A DNA stretch of 64,000 nucleotides, taken from Streptomyces sp. WP-1 (GTDB lineage: Bacteria > Actinomycetota > Actinomycetes > Streptomycetales > Streptomycetaceae). A program made the translations under genes and the position numbers. Position 1 is the first letter of the stretch; each line of letters starts with the position of its first letter. This document shows, one piece after another, positions 47,837 through 55,843 of the stretch. Location: contig NZ_CP123923.1 in assembly GCF_030450125.1 (NCBI RefSeq), positions 7,163,001 to 7,227,000 on the forward strand, given 5' to 3'. The notes below the pieces were generated by a model. That model saw nothing but the letters and a program-made list of their open reading frames with translations. It did no database searches and was not told where the DNA came from.

Positions 47837-47889
47837 GGGGGAACCACTCCAGGGAAGTCGTTCGCGGGCGGGTCGTGCGGCGTACATAA

Positions 47890-47949
47890 ACGAAACGGTT
47901 TCGTACGCGTCGAGGCTAGACCAGGTCGAGCGAAACGGCAACGTTTCGC
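47890..47949. promoter_or_regulatory. Twin palindromic operators between MFS exporter and SDR genes
   Basis: Site 1, ACGAAACGGTTTCGT (47890-47904), and site 2, GCGAAACGGCAACGTTTCGC (47930-47949), share arms CGAAAC/GTTTCG and are both perfect inverted repeats. They sit 54-113 bp upstream of the exporter start, where a TetR-family repressor would block transcription. No TetR gene is in the window. Confidence 0.7.
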
Positions 47950-48124
47950 TGGTGTGCCCGGACAGGGCATCGCGCGGCGACCCGCGCGTCGGCGACCCCG
48001 CCGGGGCCCCCGTACGCGCCGCTTCCGCGTGCGCGGAGTATCCGGGTGTGGCGCCCTGGATACACCGCGAGGTCCGGTCCAGGAGTTCGCGCCCCCCGCA
48101 CGCCGTCGCGATGAGGTCGCCACC

Positions 48125-48976
48125 ATGTCCCACGCCCCGTCCCCCGCAGGACCGTCGAACCGCGCCCGGCCGGTGACGAAGTCCGGCCCGGCGGCGGGAC
48201 GTGACGCCCGGCCCGCCGATCAGCAGGCCCCTCTCGCCACGGCCCTGGTGACCGGTGCCTCCTCCGGTATCGGCGCGGCCGTGGCCCGTCGGCTGGCCGC
48301 CGACGGCGGCTGGCGGCTGATGCTCAACGGCCGTGACCTCACCCGACTGGAGCAGGTGGCCGCGGAGATGTCGGCGGCCGCCGTCGCCGCCGACCTCAGT
48401 TGGCCCGGCGCCGACCGCCGGGTGACCGAGGCCGCCCTGGCCCACCTGGGCCGCGTGGACCTGCTGGTGGCGGGCGCCGGCGTCGGCTGGGCCGGTGATT
48501 TCACCGGCATGCCCCGCGCCCGCATCGACGAGCTGGTCGGCACCGATCTGCTGGCCACCCTGCACCTCGTGCGCGCCCTGCTGCCCCACATGGTCGCGGC
48601 CGGTTCCGGGCGGATCGTGCTGCTCGGCTCCGTCGCGGGCAGCGTGGGCGTGCGCGGCGAGGCGGTGTACTCCGCGGTCAAGGCCGCCCTGGCCGCGTTC
48701 GCGGACGCGCTGCGCTACGAACTGCGCGGCACCGGCGTCGGCGTCACCCATGTGGTCCCCGGCGTGGTCGACACCCCCTTCTTCGACCGGCGCGGCGCCC
48801 CCTACCGGCGCTCCTGGCCCCGCCCGGTGCCCCCCGAGCGGGTCGCGGACGCCGTGCTCACCGCCGTACGACGCGGCACCGACGAGGTGTACGTGCCCGG
48901 CTGGCTGCGGCTGCCCGCCCGGGTGCGCGGTGCCGCGCCGGGGCTCTACCGGCGGCTCGCCGCCCACTTCGGGTGA
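48125..48976 (+). CDS. Short-chain dehydrogenase/reductase
   Basis: The product has 283 residues. After a disordered ~35-residue leader comes the classical SDR core: TGASSGIG for NADP(H), a catalytic Ser in LLGSVAGSVG, YSAVKAAL as the YxxxK pair and VPGVVDTPF. It reduces or oxidises a carbonyl/alcohol of unknown nature. It heads a tightly packed run with an EamA-like transporter and a polysaccharide deacetylase, so an envelope-related function is possible. The ATG at 48125 follows GATGAGG. Confidence 0.88.
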   Translation: MSHAPSPAGPSNRARPVTKSGPAAGRDARPADQQAPLATALVTGASSGIGAAVARRLAADGGWRLMLNGRDLTRLEQVAAEMSAAAVAADLSWPGADRRVTEAALAHLGRVDLLVAGAGVGWAGDFTGMPRARIDELVGTDLLATLHLVRALLPHMVAAGSGRIVLLGSVAGSVGVRGEAVYSAVKAALAAFADALRYELRGTGVGVTHVVPGVVDTPFFDRRGAPYRRSWPRPVPPERVADAVLTAVRRGTDEVYVPGWLRLPARVRGAAPGLYRRLAAHFG

Positions 48977-48982
48977 GCGCCC

Positions 48983-49894
48983 GTGCTCGCCCTCACGGTC
49001 GGCCTCGCCCTGTGCTCGGCCCTGGCGAACGCCGCCTCCTCGGTGCTGCAACGCCGGGCCGCCGCGGAGGACACCCCGGCGGAACCCGGCGGGGCGGGCG
49101 CGCTGCTGCGGGGGCTGCGGCGGCTGGCGCGGCGCCCGGACTGGCTGGCCGGTGTCGGCCTGCTGATGCTGTCCGCCGTGATGCAGGGCTGGGCGCTGGC
49201 CGTGGGCAGCCTCTCGCTGGTGCAGCCGCTGCTCGCCACCGAGCTGCTGTTCACCCTGATCGTGGGCGGCCTCGTCTTCCGGCGCCGCCCGGACCGCCGC
49301 ACCTGGCTGGCGTTCGTCGCGCTCGCCGTGGGACTGGCCGTCTTCCTGCTGTCGGCCGCGCCGCGCCCGGGCCGCGACGACGCCACGTCCCGGGCGTGGC
49401 TCCTGGCCGGGACCGTGGCCTGCTGCGTCGTCCTGCTGCTGGTGCTGGCCGCCCGTACGGTACGGGGTGCCGCCCGTGCCGCGCTGCTGGGCCTCGCCTC
49501 CGCCGTGTCCTTCGCGACCACCGCCGCGCTGCTCAAGGAGACCGTGGGACGGCTGCGGTTCGGGCCCGGGGTGATGTTCTCCCACTGGTCGCCGTACGCC
49601 ACCGCCGCCGTCGGGCTCGTCGCCTTCCTGCTGCTCCAGAGAGCGCTCGGCGCCGGGTCGCTGGCCGCGTCCCAGCCCGCGCTCACCCTGGGCGACGCGC
49701 TCACCAGCGTGGCGCTCGGCTGGGCGCTGTTCGGGGAGTCCGTGCAGCTCGGCCTGCGGATCGTCCCGGAGGTCATCGGCATCGTGCTGATCGGCGCGGG
49801 CAGCATCGGGCTGGCCAACGTGCTCTCCGCCGGGCACGGTTGGGACGCACCCGCCGACGCGGACGGCAGCCGGGCCGGGGCGCGCCGTGAGTGA
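48983..49894 (+). CDS. EamA/DMT-type multi-helix membrane transporter
   Basis: This 303-residue protein has nine or ten hydrophobic segments in two repeats. SLSLVQPLLATELLFTLIVGGLVFRRR and LAASQPALTLGDALTSVALGWALFGESVQ are the matching helix pairs typical of DMT-family transporters and Mg2+-like NIPA relatives. The substrate is unknown. It starts at GTG 48983, 6 bp after the SDR gene, and overlaps the deacetylase start by 8 bp, so the three are one operon. Confidence 0.85.
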   Translation: MLALTVGLALCSALANAASSVLQRRAAAEDTPAEPGGAGALLRGLRRLARRPDWLAGVGLLMLSAVMQGWALAVGSLSLVQPLLATELLFTLIVGGLVFRRRPDRRTWLAFVALAVGLAVFLLSAAPRPGRDDATSRAWLLAGTVACCVVLLLVLAARTVRGAARAALLGLASAVSFATTAALLKETVGRLRFGPGVMFSHWSPYATAAVGLVAFLLLQRALGAGSLAASQPALTLGDALTSVALGWALFGESVQLGLRIVPEVIGIVLIGAGSIGLANVLSAGHGWDAPADADGSRAGARRE

Positions 49895-50648
49895 ACACCC
49901 GGCTCCCTGGCGGGCGTCCGCCCCGGCCGCGCGCGCCCTGCGTACGGCCGGGGCCCTGCTGCCGCTCGGGCTCGCGGGCGCCCATATCGGGCCGGCCGCC
50001 ACCTGGCTCCCCGCCGTACGGCTGCCGCTGTTCCCCCGGCTCGCGGGCACCGGAGCGCGCCACCATGCCGCCCTGACCTTCGACGACGGCCCCGACCCGG
50101 TCGCCACGCCGCGCTTCCTGGACGCCCTGGACGCGCTCGGCGCGCGCGCCACCTTCTTCATGCTCGGCGAGCACGCGGTGCGCCATCCCGCGCTGGTCGC
50201 GGAGACCGCCCGGCGCGGCCACGAGATCGCGGTGCACGGCTGGAGCCACGACCGGCCCTGGCGCCCCGCGCTCGCCCGCGAACGGGAGGGCGTCGTCCGC
50301 ACCGCCCGCGCCGTCCACGACCTCACCGGCCGCCGCCCCCGCTGGTACCGGCCGCCCTACGGCATCCTCACCTCCCCCCGCTGGCTGGCCGCCCGGCACG
50401 CCGGGCTGCGCCCGGTCCTGTGGTCCGCCTGGGGCAAGGACTGGCGCGCGGACGCCACCCCGGAGTCGGTGCGCGCCCTGGTCACCGCGCAGCTGCGGGG
50501 CGGCGGCACGATCCTGCTCCACGACTCGGACCGGCAGTCCGCGCCCGGCTGCTGGCGATCGGCCCTCGACGCCCTGCCGGGCATCGTCGGGGACTGCCGC
50601 GAGGCGGGGCTGACGGTGGGGCCGCTGGGGGAGCACGGGATCGGCTGA
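49887..50648 (+). CDS. Polysaccharide deacetylase (NodB domain)
   Basis: This 253-residue protein has an N-terminal hydrophobic segment and a NodB domain. ALTFDDGPDPVATP provides the catalytic base and metal Asp, HGWSHDRPW the HxxxH zinc site, and YRPPYG with WSAWGKDWRAD the remaining motifs. It would de-N-acetylate peptidoglycan, chitin or another N-acetylated polymer at the cell surface. Coupled to the transporter gene upstream, it may act on what that system moves (inference). Confidence 0.9.
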   Translation: MSEHPAPWRASAPAARALRTAGALLPLGLAGAHIGPAATWLPAVRLPLFPRLAGTGARHHAALTFDDGPDPVATPRFLDALDALGARATFFMLGEHAVRHPALVAETARRGHEIAVHGWSHDRPWRPALAREREGVVRTARAVHDLTGRRPRWYRPPYGILTSPRWLAARHAGLRPVLWSAWGKDWRADATPESVRALVTAQLRGGGTILLHDSDRQSAPGCWRSALDALPGIVGDCREAGLTVGPLGEHGIG

Positions 50649-50677
50649 CCAGCGGCTTCGCGCGGGGGAGCCGCTGG

Positions 50678-51793
50678 TCAGGAGGTCCGTGGAGCGGCGA
50701 GTTCCGCCACCGCCGCCATCGGGTCCGCCCGGAACAGGGCGCGGGCCCGCGCCGCCCGCGCCGGGGCGTGGGACGGCAGGGCGGCCAGGGCCTCCAGCAG
50801 GGCGGGCGGGTCCGGGGCGAGGGCCGACAGGCCGAGCCCGGCCATCCGGCGCACGCCCTCCAGACCATGGCCCGGCAGGGGACGGTAGCCGACGACCGGC
50901 AGCCCGGCCGCGAGGGCCTGCACGGCCGTCTGACCGGCCGCGTTGTCCAGCAGGGCGTACGACGCGCCGAGCAGCCCCGGCATGTCCGCGACCCAGTCCA
51001 GGGCGAGCACCCCGGGAACCCGGCCGACCCGGTCGTACAGCCGTCGGTTGCGGCCGCACAGCACCACCGGCAGATACCCCGCACCGGCGAGCAGCGCGGC
51101 GGTGGCGTCCGGCCGGGTCGCCGCCCCCCAGGCGCCCGCGGACAGCAGCACCGGCGGCCGGCCGGGCGCCTTCGCGGTGAACCGCTCCCGCCAGCGCACC
51201 GCGCCCGGGGCCGGCGCCGAGAACGCCGGTGCCACGGCGGGACCGGTCGGCACGGCCGCCACCCCGAGACCCCGGCGCACCTCCCGGGCCGCCGCGTCGG
51301 TCAGGCACAGATAGCGGTCGTTGCCCGGGTGCAGCCACTGCCGGTGCACGGCGAAGTCGACCAGATAGACCGCGCTCGGCACCCGCAGCCGCCCCCGCGC
51401 CCGCAGATGCCCGGTCAGCTGGGCGGCCAGATGGAAGACGGACACCACCACATCGGCGTCCACCCGGTCCACGACCGACAGCAACCGCTCCCCGGCGAGC
51501 CGCGCGAGCGGCACCCCGCTCGGCCGGGCGCCGCCGGTACCGCCGCGCAGGAACGCGTCGTAGACCCCCGCGTACACCCAGGGCGCGTGCCGGACCACCG
51601 CCCGGTACCAGCCGCGCAGCCCCGCCCCGAGCCCGCGGGGCAGCAGCGTCAGCACGTCGACGACGTACGGCTCATGGCCGTACCCCCCGGCCCGCCGCGC
51701 CAGTTCGGCGGCGACCGTGTCATGTCCGGCCCCCATGCTCGCGCTCAGGATCAGCGTCCGGCGCCGCCGGGGCACCTCGGCGGATGCGCACAC
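50678..51793 (-). CDS. GT-B glycosyltransferase, MGDG synthase/MurG-like
   Basis: The product has 371 residues. TLILSASMGAGHDTVAAELARRA is the glycerolipid galactosyltransferase/MurG-type start, and LLDNAAGQTAVQALAAGLPVVGYRP near the C-terminus binds the sugar nucleotide. It probably transfers a sugar to a lipid or polyprenyl acceptor at the membrane. It converges on the deacetylase gene (29 bp). The start is taken as GTG 51793, which retains the first strand; there is no clear ribosome site. Confidence 0.8.
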   Translation of the reverse strand: MCASAEVPRRRRTLILSASMGAGHDTVAAELARRAGGYGHEPYVVDVLTLLPRGLGAGLRGWYRAVVRHAPWVYAGVYDAFLRGGTGGARPSGVPLARLAGERLLSVVDRVDADVVVSVFHLAAQLTGHLRARGRLRVPSAVYLVDFAVHRQWLHPGNDRYLCLTDAAAREVRRGLGVAAVPTGPAVAPAFSAPAPGAVRWRERFTAKAPGRPPVLLSAGAWGAATRPDATAALLAGAGYLPVVLCGRNRRLYDRVGRVPGVLALDWVADMPGLLGASYALLDNAAGQTAVQALAAGLPVVGYRPLPGHGLEGVRRMAGLGLSALAPDPPALLEALAALPSHAPARAARARALFRADPMAAVAELAAPRTS

Positions 51794-51972
51794 GGGACCC
51801 GATTCTGCGGGGCGGGGCGGCCGAACCGGACAAGCCGGGCCGTGTCGCAGCGCCGCGTTGGACCCGACTGGCCGACTCCTCCGTGGCGGGACGCCCGGTC
51901 CGTGCCACAGTGAAGCCAGGCGCGCGTCCACGCCGGACCCGCACGCGCGCCGCGGTGAACACGGGAGGTGCC

Positions 51973-52818
51973 GTGAGTCGGTTGCGGCGCGGCCTGCACC
52001 GCGCTTGGCGGTGGATCCGCGTCCAGGCCCTGTTCGCGCACGGCCGGGAGCTGGAGCTGATGCACCGGGCCATGGGCTTCGCCACCCTGGCGCTGGTCAC
52101 GCTGGCCCCGCTGCTGATCGTGGTCGCCGCCGCCGACCCGCTGGTCCAGGGCGGGTTCGCCTCCTGGCTGACGGACGGGATGGGACTGTCCGGGCCCTCC
52201 GCGCGCGTGGTCACGGACGTCATCAGCCCCCCGCACAACGTCATCGGCACCACCAGCGCCTGGAGCGCCGTACTGCTCGCCGTGTTCGGCGTGTCCTTCG
52301 GGGGCAGCGTGCAGAACGCCTACGAACGCATCTGGGGCCTCGCCGCCGGGCCCTGGCACCGGGTCTGGCGGCAGGCCACCTGGCTGATCGTGCTGACGGC
52401 CTACCTCTACCAGGAGGTGGCGACCAAGGCCGCGCTGCACGGCTCCCAGCGGATCCTGCTGTCCGGGCTCAGCGGGGTGCTGTTCTTCTGGTGGGGACAG
52501 CACTTCCTGCTCGGCGACCAGGTCCGCTGGCGGGAACTGCTGCCCGGCGCGCTGGCCACCATGATCGGCCTCGCCGGCCTGCGCGCCTTCTCCTACCTCG
52601 TCTTCACGCCCCTCATCGTCACCAACGCCCTCAGCTACGGCGCGGTCGGCACCGTCCTCGTCCTGGAGTCCTGGCTGATCGGCGTCGGCTTCGTCCTCTA
52701 CGGCGGCGCCCTGTTCGGCCGCTGGTTCTGCGAGCACCACTGGGTGATGCCGCTCCATCTGCGCCGGCACGAGGACGAGGACGGCCGGGCACCGGAGCGG
52801 GACGACGAGACCCCCTAG
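51973..52818 (+). CDS. YihY/BrkB-family inner membrane protein
   Basis: This 281-residue protein has six membrane helices. HRAMGFATLALVTLAPLLIVVAAADP, SFGGSVQNAYERIWGL and FSYLVFTPLIVTNALSYGAVGTVLVLESWLIGVGFVLYGGA match the YihY/virulence factor BrkB family, whose biochemical role is unsettled. The start is GTG 51973 with GGGAGG 5-8 nt upstream. The tail is acidic. It lies alone, convergent with the next gene. Confidence 0.88.
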   Translation: MSRLRRGLHRAWRWIRVQALFAHGRELELMHRAMGFATLALVTLAPLLIVVAAADPLVQGGFASWLTDGMGLSGPSARVVTDVISPPHNVIGTTSAWSAVLLAVFGVSFGGSVQNAYERIWGLAAGPWHRVWRQATWLIVLTAYLYQEVATKAALHGSQRILLSGLSGVLFFWWGQHFLLGDQVRWRELLPGALATMIGLAGLRAFSYLVFTPLIVTNALSYGAVGTVLVLESWLIGVGFVLYGGALFGRWFCEHHWVMPLHLRRHEDEDGRAPERDDETP

Positions 52819-52829
52819 GGATAAGCCCC

Positions 52830-53465
52830 CTACGCCTCGTCGCCCGCGCGTTCCACGAGCCGTCGGCGGGCGATCTCGTCGCCGGGGCCCGCGCGGCGGG
52901 CGAGCAGGTCGGCGACGTGGGCGCGGTGCGGGGCGTCCGCGTTGCCGCCGTACTTGAACTTGGCGGTCACCTTCTCCACCCGGAACCGCAGCCCCCGGAT
53001 GCCGGAGAGGCGGCGGCCGTGCTCGGCGGGGTCGATCAGCGAGGCGCCGCCGTCGCTCTCCTCGCGGGCGATCTGGCGGCGCAGGATCTCCGCCTTGCCC
53101 TCGGCGTCGGCGACGATCCGCGCGGTGCCGACGAGCTGGGCGGCGGCGTAGTAGGTGGTCGGGACGCCCCGCGCGGGGTCCTCGTCGCCGACGGTCTTCC
53201 ACGCGCCCGGGATGTACGCCCAGTCACCGGCGACCGACATCATGACGACCGGGTTCTCCTCGATCGCGGCCCACACGGGGTTGGCGCGGGCGAGATGCAG
53301 CAGGACCTCCGCCCCGTCCGCACCCCGCTCGACGACGAACTGCGTCGGCACCACCACCGGCACGTCCCGCCCCCGCCCGGCCGCGACCAACTGCCCGAAC
53401 CGATGCGCCCGGGCCAGTTCGAGGCCCTCCTCGGCCGTCCCGGCGTCCCATGGCTGAACGAACAA
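52830..53465 (-). CDS. FMN-binding negative transcriptional regulator-like protein (PAI2 family)
   Basis: The product is 211 residues of split-barrel flavin-binding fold. RFGQLVAAGRGRDVPVVVPTQFVV, LLHLARANPVWAAIEENPVVMMSVAGDWAYIPG and PTTYYAAAQLVG match the PAI2/FMN-binding family. Its C-terminal part with FKYGGNAD is also typical. A TTG start at 53465 (FVQPWDAG) fits the family's usual N-terminus and has GGAGGGG just upstream, so I prefer it over a start at 53567. Despite the name, DNA binding is not established here. Confidence 0.8.
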   Translation of the reverse strand: MFVQPWDAGTAEEGLELARAHRFGQLVAAGRGRDVPVVVPTQFVVERGADGAEVLLHLARANPVWAAIEENPVVMMSVAGDWAYIPGAWKTVGDEDPARGVPTTYYAAAQLVGTARIVADAEGKAEILRRQIAREESDGGASLIDPAEHGRRLSGIRGLRFRVEKVTAKFKYGGNADAPHRAHVADLLARRAGPGDEIARRRLVERAGDEA

Positions 53466-53499
53466 CGTCCCCTCCTCCGACGGTTCCAGGGCCGTGAGC

Positions 53500-54795
53500 C
53501 TACTCGGAGGCCGCGCGCGATCCGGGCGCGACCTCCGGACCCGGGGCCTTCGGTTCGTCGTCCTCACCGTCGTCCCTGGCCGGCCGGGCGCGGTGTGCGG
53601 CGAGTCCGTGCCAGGCGGTCGCCGCGCTGGCCACGCTGAGGGCGGCGGCGGTCAGGAAGCTCCAGCGGGCGTCGCCGCCCGCGCCGGAGGCGATCGCGCC
53701 GAACAGCACGGCGCCCAGGGGGTTGGCGGCGAACGCGAACGTACGGGCGTTCGCGGTCACCCGGCCGAGCAGCTGCGGCGGCACCACGCGCTGGCGCACG
53801 GCGCGGATGTGCACGGACGCGAACACCGACAGGCCCCCGTGCAGGAAGTTCGCGGCGGCCAGGAACAGCGGATCGCGGGCCGCCCCCATGGCCAGCAGGG
53901 TCCCGCCGAGGCCGATGACGGACACGGCGATCAGCGGACCGGCGTCGAAGCGCCGGGCCGCCGCGTCGGCGACGGAGGTGGCGCCGATGCCGCCGAGCCC
54001 GGCCGCCGCGAGGATGACGCCGATCCAGGTGGGCGAGGCGTGCAGATCGTGGGTGGCGTAGAAGACGACCAGTGTCTCGGCGGCGATGACCAGGTTGATG
54101 ACCACCTGGAGCGAGACCAGCCGCATGACGAGCGCGTGGCCGCGGATGTAGCGCAGCCCCTCGGCCATGTCCCGGCGGACCGAGGCACGCGCCCCGGGCT
54201 CGGCCGGGGCACCCGCGTCGAAGCGCATCGGGACGAGGGTGAGGGCGGAGAGCAGGAAGGTGACGGCGTTGAACCACATCGCGGAGGGCACGCCGAACGC
54301 GGCCACCCCGGTCCCGATGACGGCGGGCCCCAGCAGCAGACCGAGCTGATTGCTCATCTCCAGGCGGGCGTTGCCGGTCACCAGGTCCCGCGGGCGCAGA
54401 CTGGTCTGGACGGCGACGGCCAGGGCGGTCTCGAAGAACACCCCGGCCGAGGACGCGGCGAAGGCCAGCAGCAGGACGAGCCCCGGGCCGAAGGGGGCGT
54501 GCACGGCGGCGGGCAGCGCGCCGAACACCGCGAAGCGCAGCAGGTCGCAGACCAGCATCACCCGCCGGGGGTTGCGCATACGGTCCACGATGGGTCCGGC
54601 GAGGAAGCCCACGAGCAGGTACGCCACCGTGCGGGGGGTCGCCGCGAGGGCGCCCAGGACCGGGCTGCCGGTGGCGTGGATCACCAGCAGGGGGACGGCG
54701 AGGGCCGCCGCGCCGTCCCCGATGACGGAGATCGTCTGACCGCCCCACAGCAGCCTGAACGTGCCGCTGCGGACCGTACCCGTGCTCAACGCCAC
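53500..54795 (-). CDS. MFS transporter, enterobactin-exporter-like
   Basis: This 431-residue protein has 12 predicted helices. FRLLWGGQTISVIGDGAAALAVPLLVIHATGSP is the typical start of the EntS/MFS_3 group that exports siderophores and macrolides. FLAGPIVDRMRNPRRVMLVCD is motif A. The start is GTG 54795 with GAAGGAAG upstream. It lies 97 bp after the LuxC-like gene on the same strand and could export that locus's product, perhaps substituting for the decayed ABC exporter at 57976 (inference). Confidence 0.85.
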   Translation of the reverse strand: MALSTGTVRSGTFRLLWGGQTISVIGDGAAALAVPLLVIHATGSPVLGALAATPRTVAYLLVGFLAGPIVDRMRNPRRVMLVCDLLRFAVFGALPAAVHAPFGPGLVLLLAFAASSAGVFFETALAVAVQTSLRPRDLVTGNARLEMSNQLGLLLGPAVIGTGVAAFGVPSAMWFNAVTFLLSALTLVPMRFDAGAPAEPGARASVRRDMAEGLRYIRGHALVMRLVSLQVVINLVIAAETLVVFYATHDLHASPTWIGVILAAAGLGGIGATSVADAAARRFDAGPLIAVSVIGLGGTLLAMGAARDPLFLAAANFLHGGLSVFASVHIRAVRQRVVPPQLLGRVTANARTFAFAANPLGAVLFGAIASGAGGDARWSFLTAAALSVASAATAWHGLAAHRARPARDDGEDDEPKAPGPEVAPGSRAASE

Positions 54796-54892
54796 GTCTG
54801 TCTTCCTTCGCCTGCTTGCTCGTCGGCGGCTCGTCGGCCGTCGCCGGTGCCGCGCGTTCTCCGGATCTCGCGGGGCATCCGCGTCCCGCGTG

Positions 54893-55843
54893 TCATACGA
54901 GGAAGTCGCCGGGCCACCCCTGCCACGGGTCGCGTCCGAAGCCCACCAGGGTGCCGAGCGCGCCGGCCGCGTCGCACGGCAGCGCGGTGTATCCGGCGAC
55001 GTCCGCGGGTGGTTCGTCGAGGGAGTCGGCGAGCCGGAGGACGGCCGAGGGGTGGGCCGCGGCGACGGCCTCCGCGGGCGTGGCCGCGGTGTCGTCGCGC
55101 CGCCAGGGCGGGGCGCCCGCCGCTCCGGTGCGCCACACCCCGCCGAGGCGGGTGCAGCTGCCGGGGTGCTCAGGGGCGCCGAGCGCGGCCGCCGCCGCGT
55201 CGAGCCGCTCGCCGCCGGGGCCGGCGAGCACCACGCAGCCGCCGGTGGCGCCCAGCACGCTCGCGCGGGACGCCGCCCGCACCTTCTCGGCGGTGGCGGG
55301 GTGTCCGGTGACCACCACCAGGTCGTCGGCGGTCAGCGCCGTGACCGCCTCGGCGGCGGGCGCGGCCGCCGGGCGCAGCGAGTCCTCGGGCAGGCGCAGC
55401 AGCCGTGCCGTCCGGGACACCGCCGAGGCGATCGCGGCGCGCTGCCGGTCGTGGCCCGCGACCAGCACCGGGACGCCGCACACCGCGAACGGCGCGGCCC
55501 GCCGCAGCAGATGGACCGTGTGCCCGTGGGCGGGCAGCAGGGCGAGCACCCGCCCGCGCCCGTGCCAGCCGGCCCGGGCGGCGGGTTCCCGGCCCGCGAG
55601 GGCGAGCGTCCGCCGGGCCGCCCAGCGCGCGGTGGCGGCCACCTCCCGGGCGAGCGCCCCCGGCCACACCGCGTGCGGGAGCCGGGGGTCGCGCAGGGCC
55701 GCGATGTCGTCGCCGGGCACGCCCTCGGCCAGCAGGTCGCGCAGCGCGGCGAAGGGGTCCCGCAGGGGCCGCCGTTCCAGCGGCAGCACGGCACCCACGC
55801 CGAACAGGGCGTCCCCGGCCGCTCGTCGGGCCGTCTCAGGCAT
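54893..55843 (-). CDS. LuxC-like acyl reductase / aldehyde-dehydrogenase-fold protein
   Basis: This 316-residue protein resembles LuxC acyl-CoA reductases: a nucleotide-binding-like half (RGRVLALLPAHGHTVHLLRRAAPFAVCGVPVLVAGH), then ADDLVVVTGHPATAEKVRAAS and GSCTRLGGVWRTG, where the Cys aligns with the catalytic thiol of LuxC (xCLSPQAVYV pattern). It is shorter than LuxC (400-480 residues), so parts may be missing or divergent. It overlaps the upstream tandem diiron gene by 8 bp, so they act together. Reduction of an acyl or carrier-bound acid to an aldehyde is the family-based guess. Confidence 0.6.
   Translation of the reverse strand: MPETARRAAGDALFGVGAVLPLERRPLRDPFAALRDLLAEGVPGDDIAALRDPRLPHAVWPGALAREVAATARWAARRTLALAGREPAARAGWHGRGRVLALLPAHGHTVHLLRRAAPFAVCGVPVLVAGHDRQRAAIASAVSRTARLLRLPEDSLRPAAAPAAEAVTALTADDLVVVTGHPATAEKVRAASRASVLGATGGCVVLAGPGGERLDAAAAALGAPEHPGSCTRLGGVWRTGAAGAPPWRRDDTAATPAEAVAAAHPSAVLRLADSLDEPPADVAGYTALPCDAAGALGTLVGFGRDPWQGWPGDFLV

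Noticed and set aside
46334..50326. A 1330-codon minus-strand frame running from the exporter across the SDR, transporter and deacetylase genes
   Set aside because: Only its end, from 47836, is the real DHA2 exporter; the rest is antisense to three well-supported genes and lacks homology.
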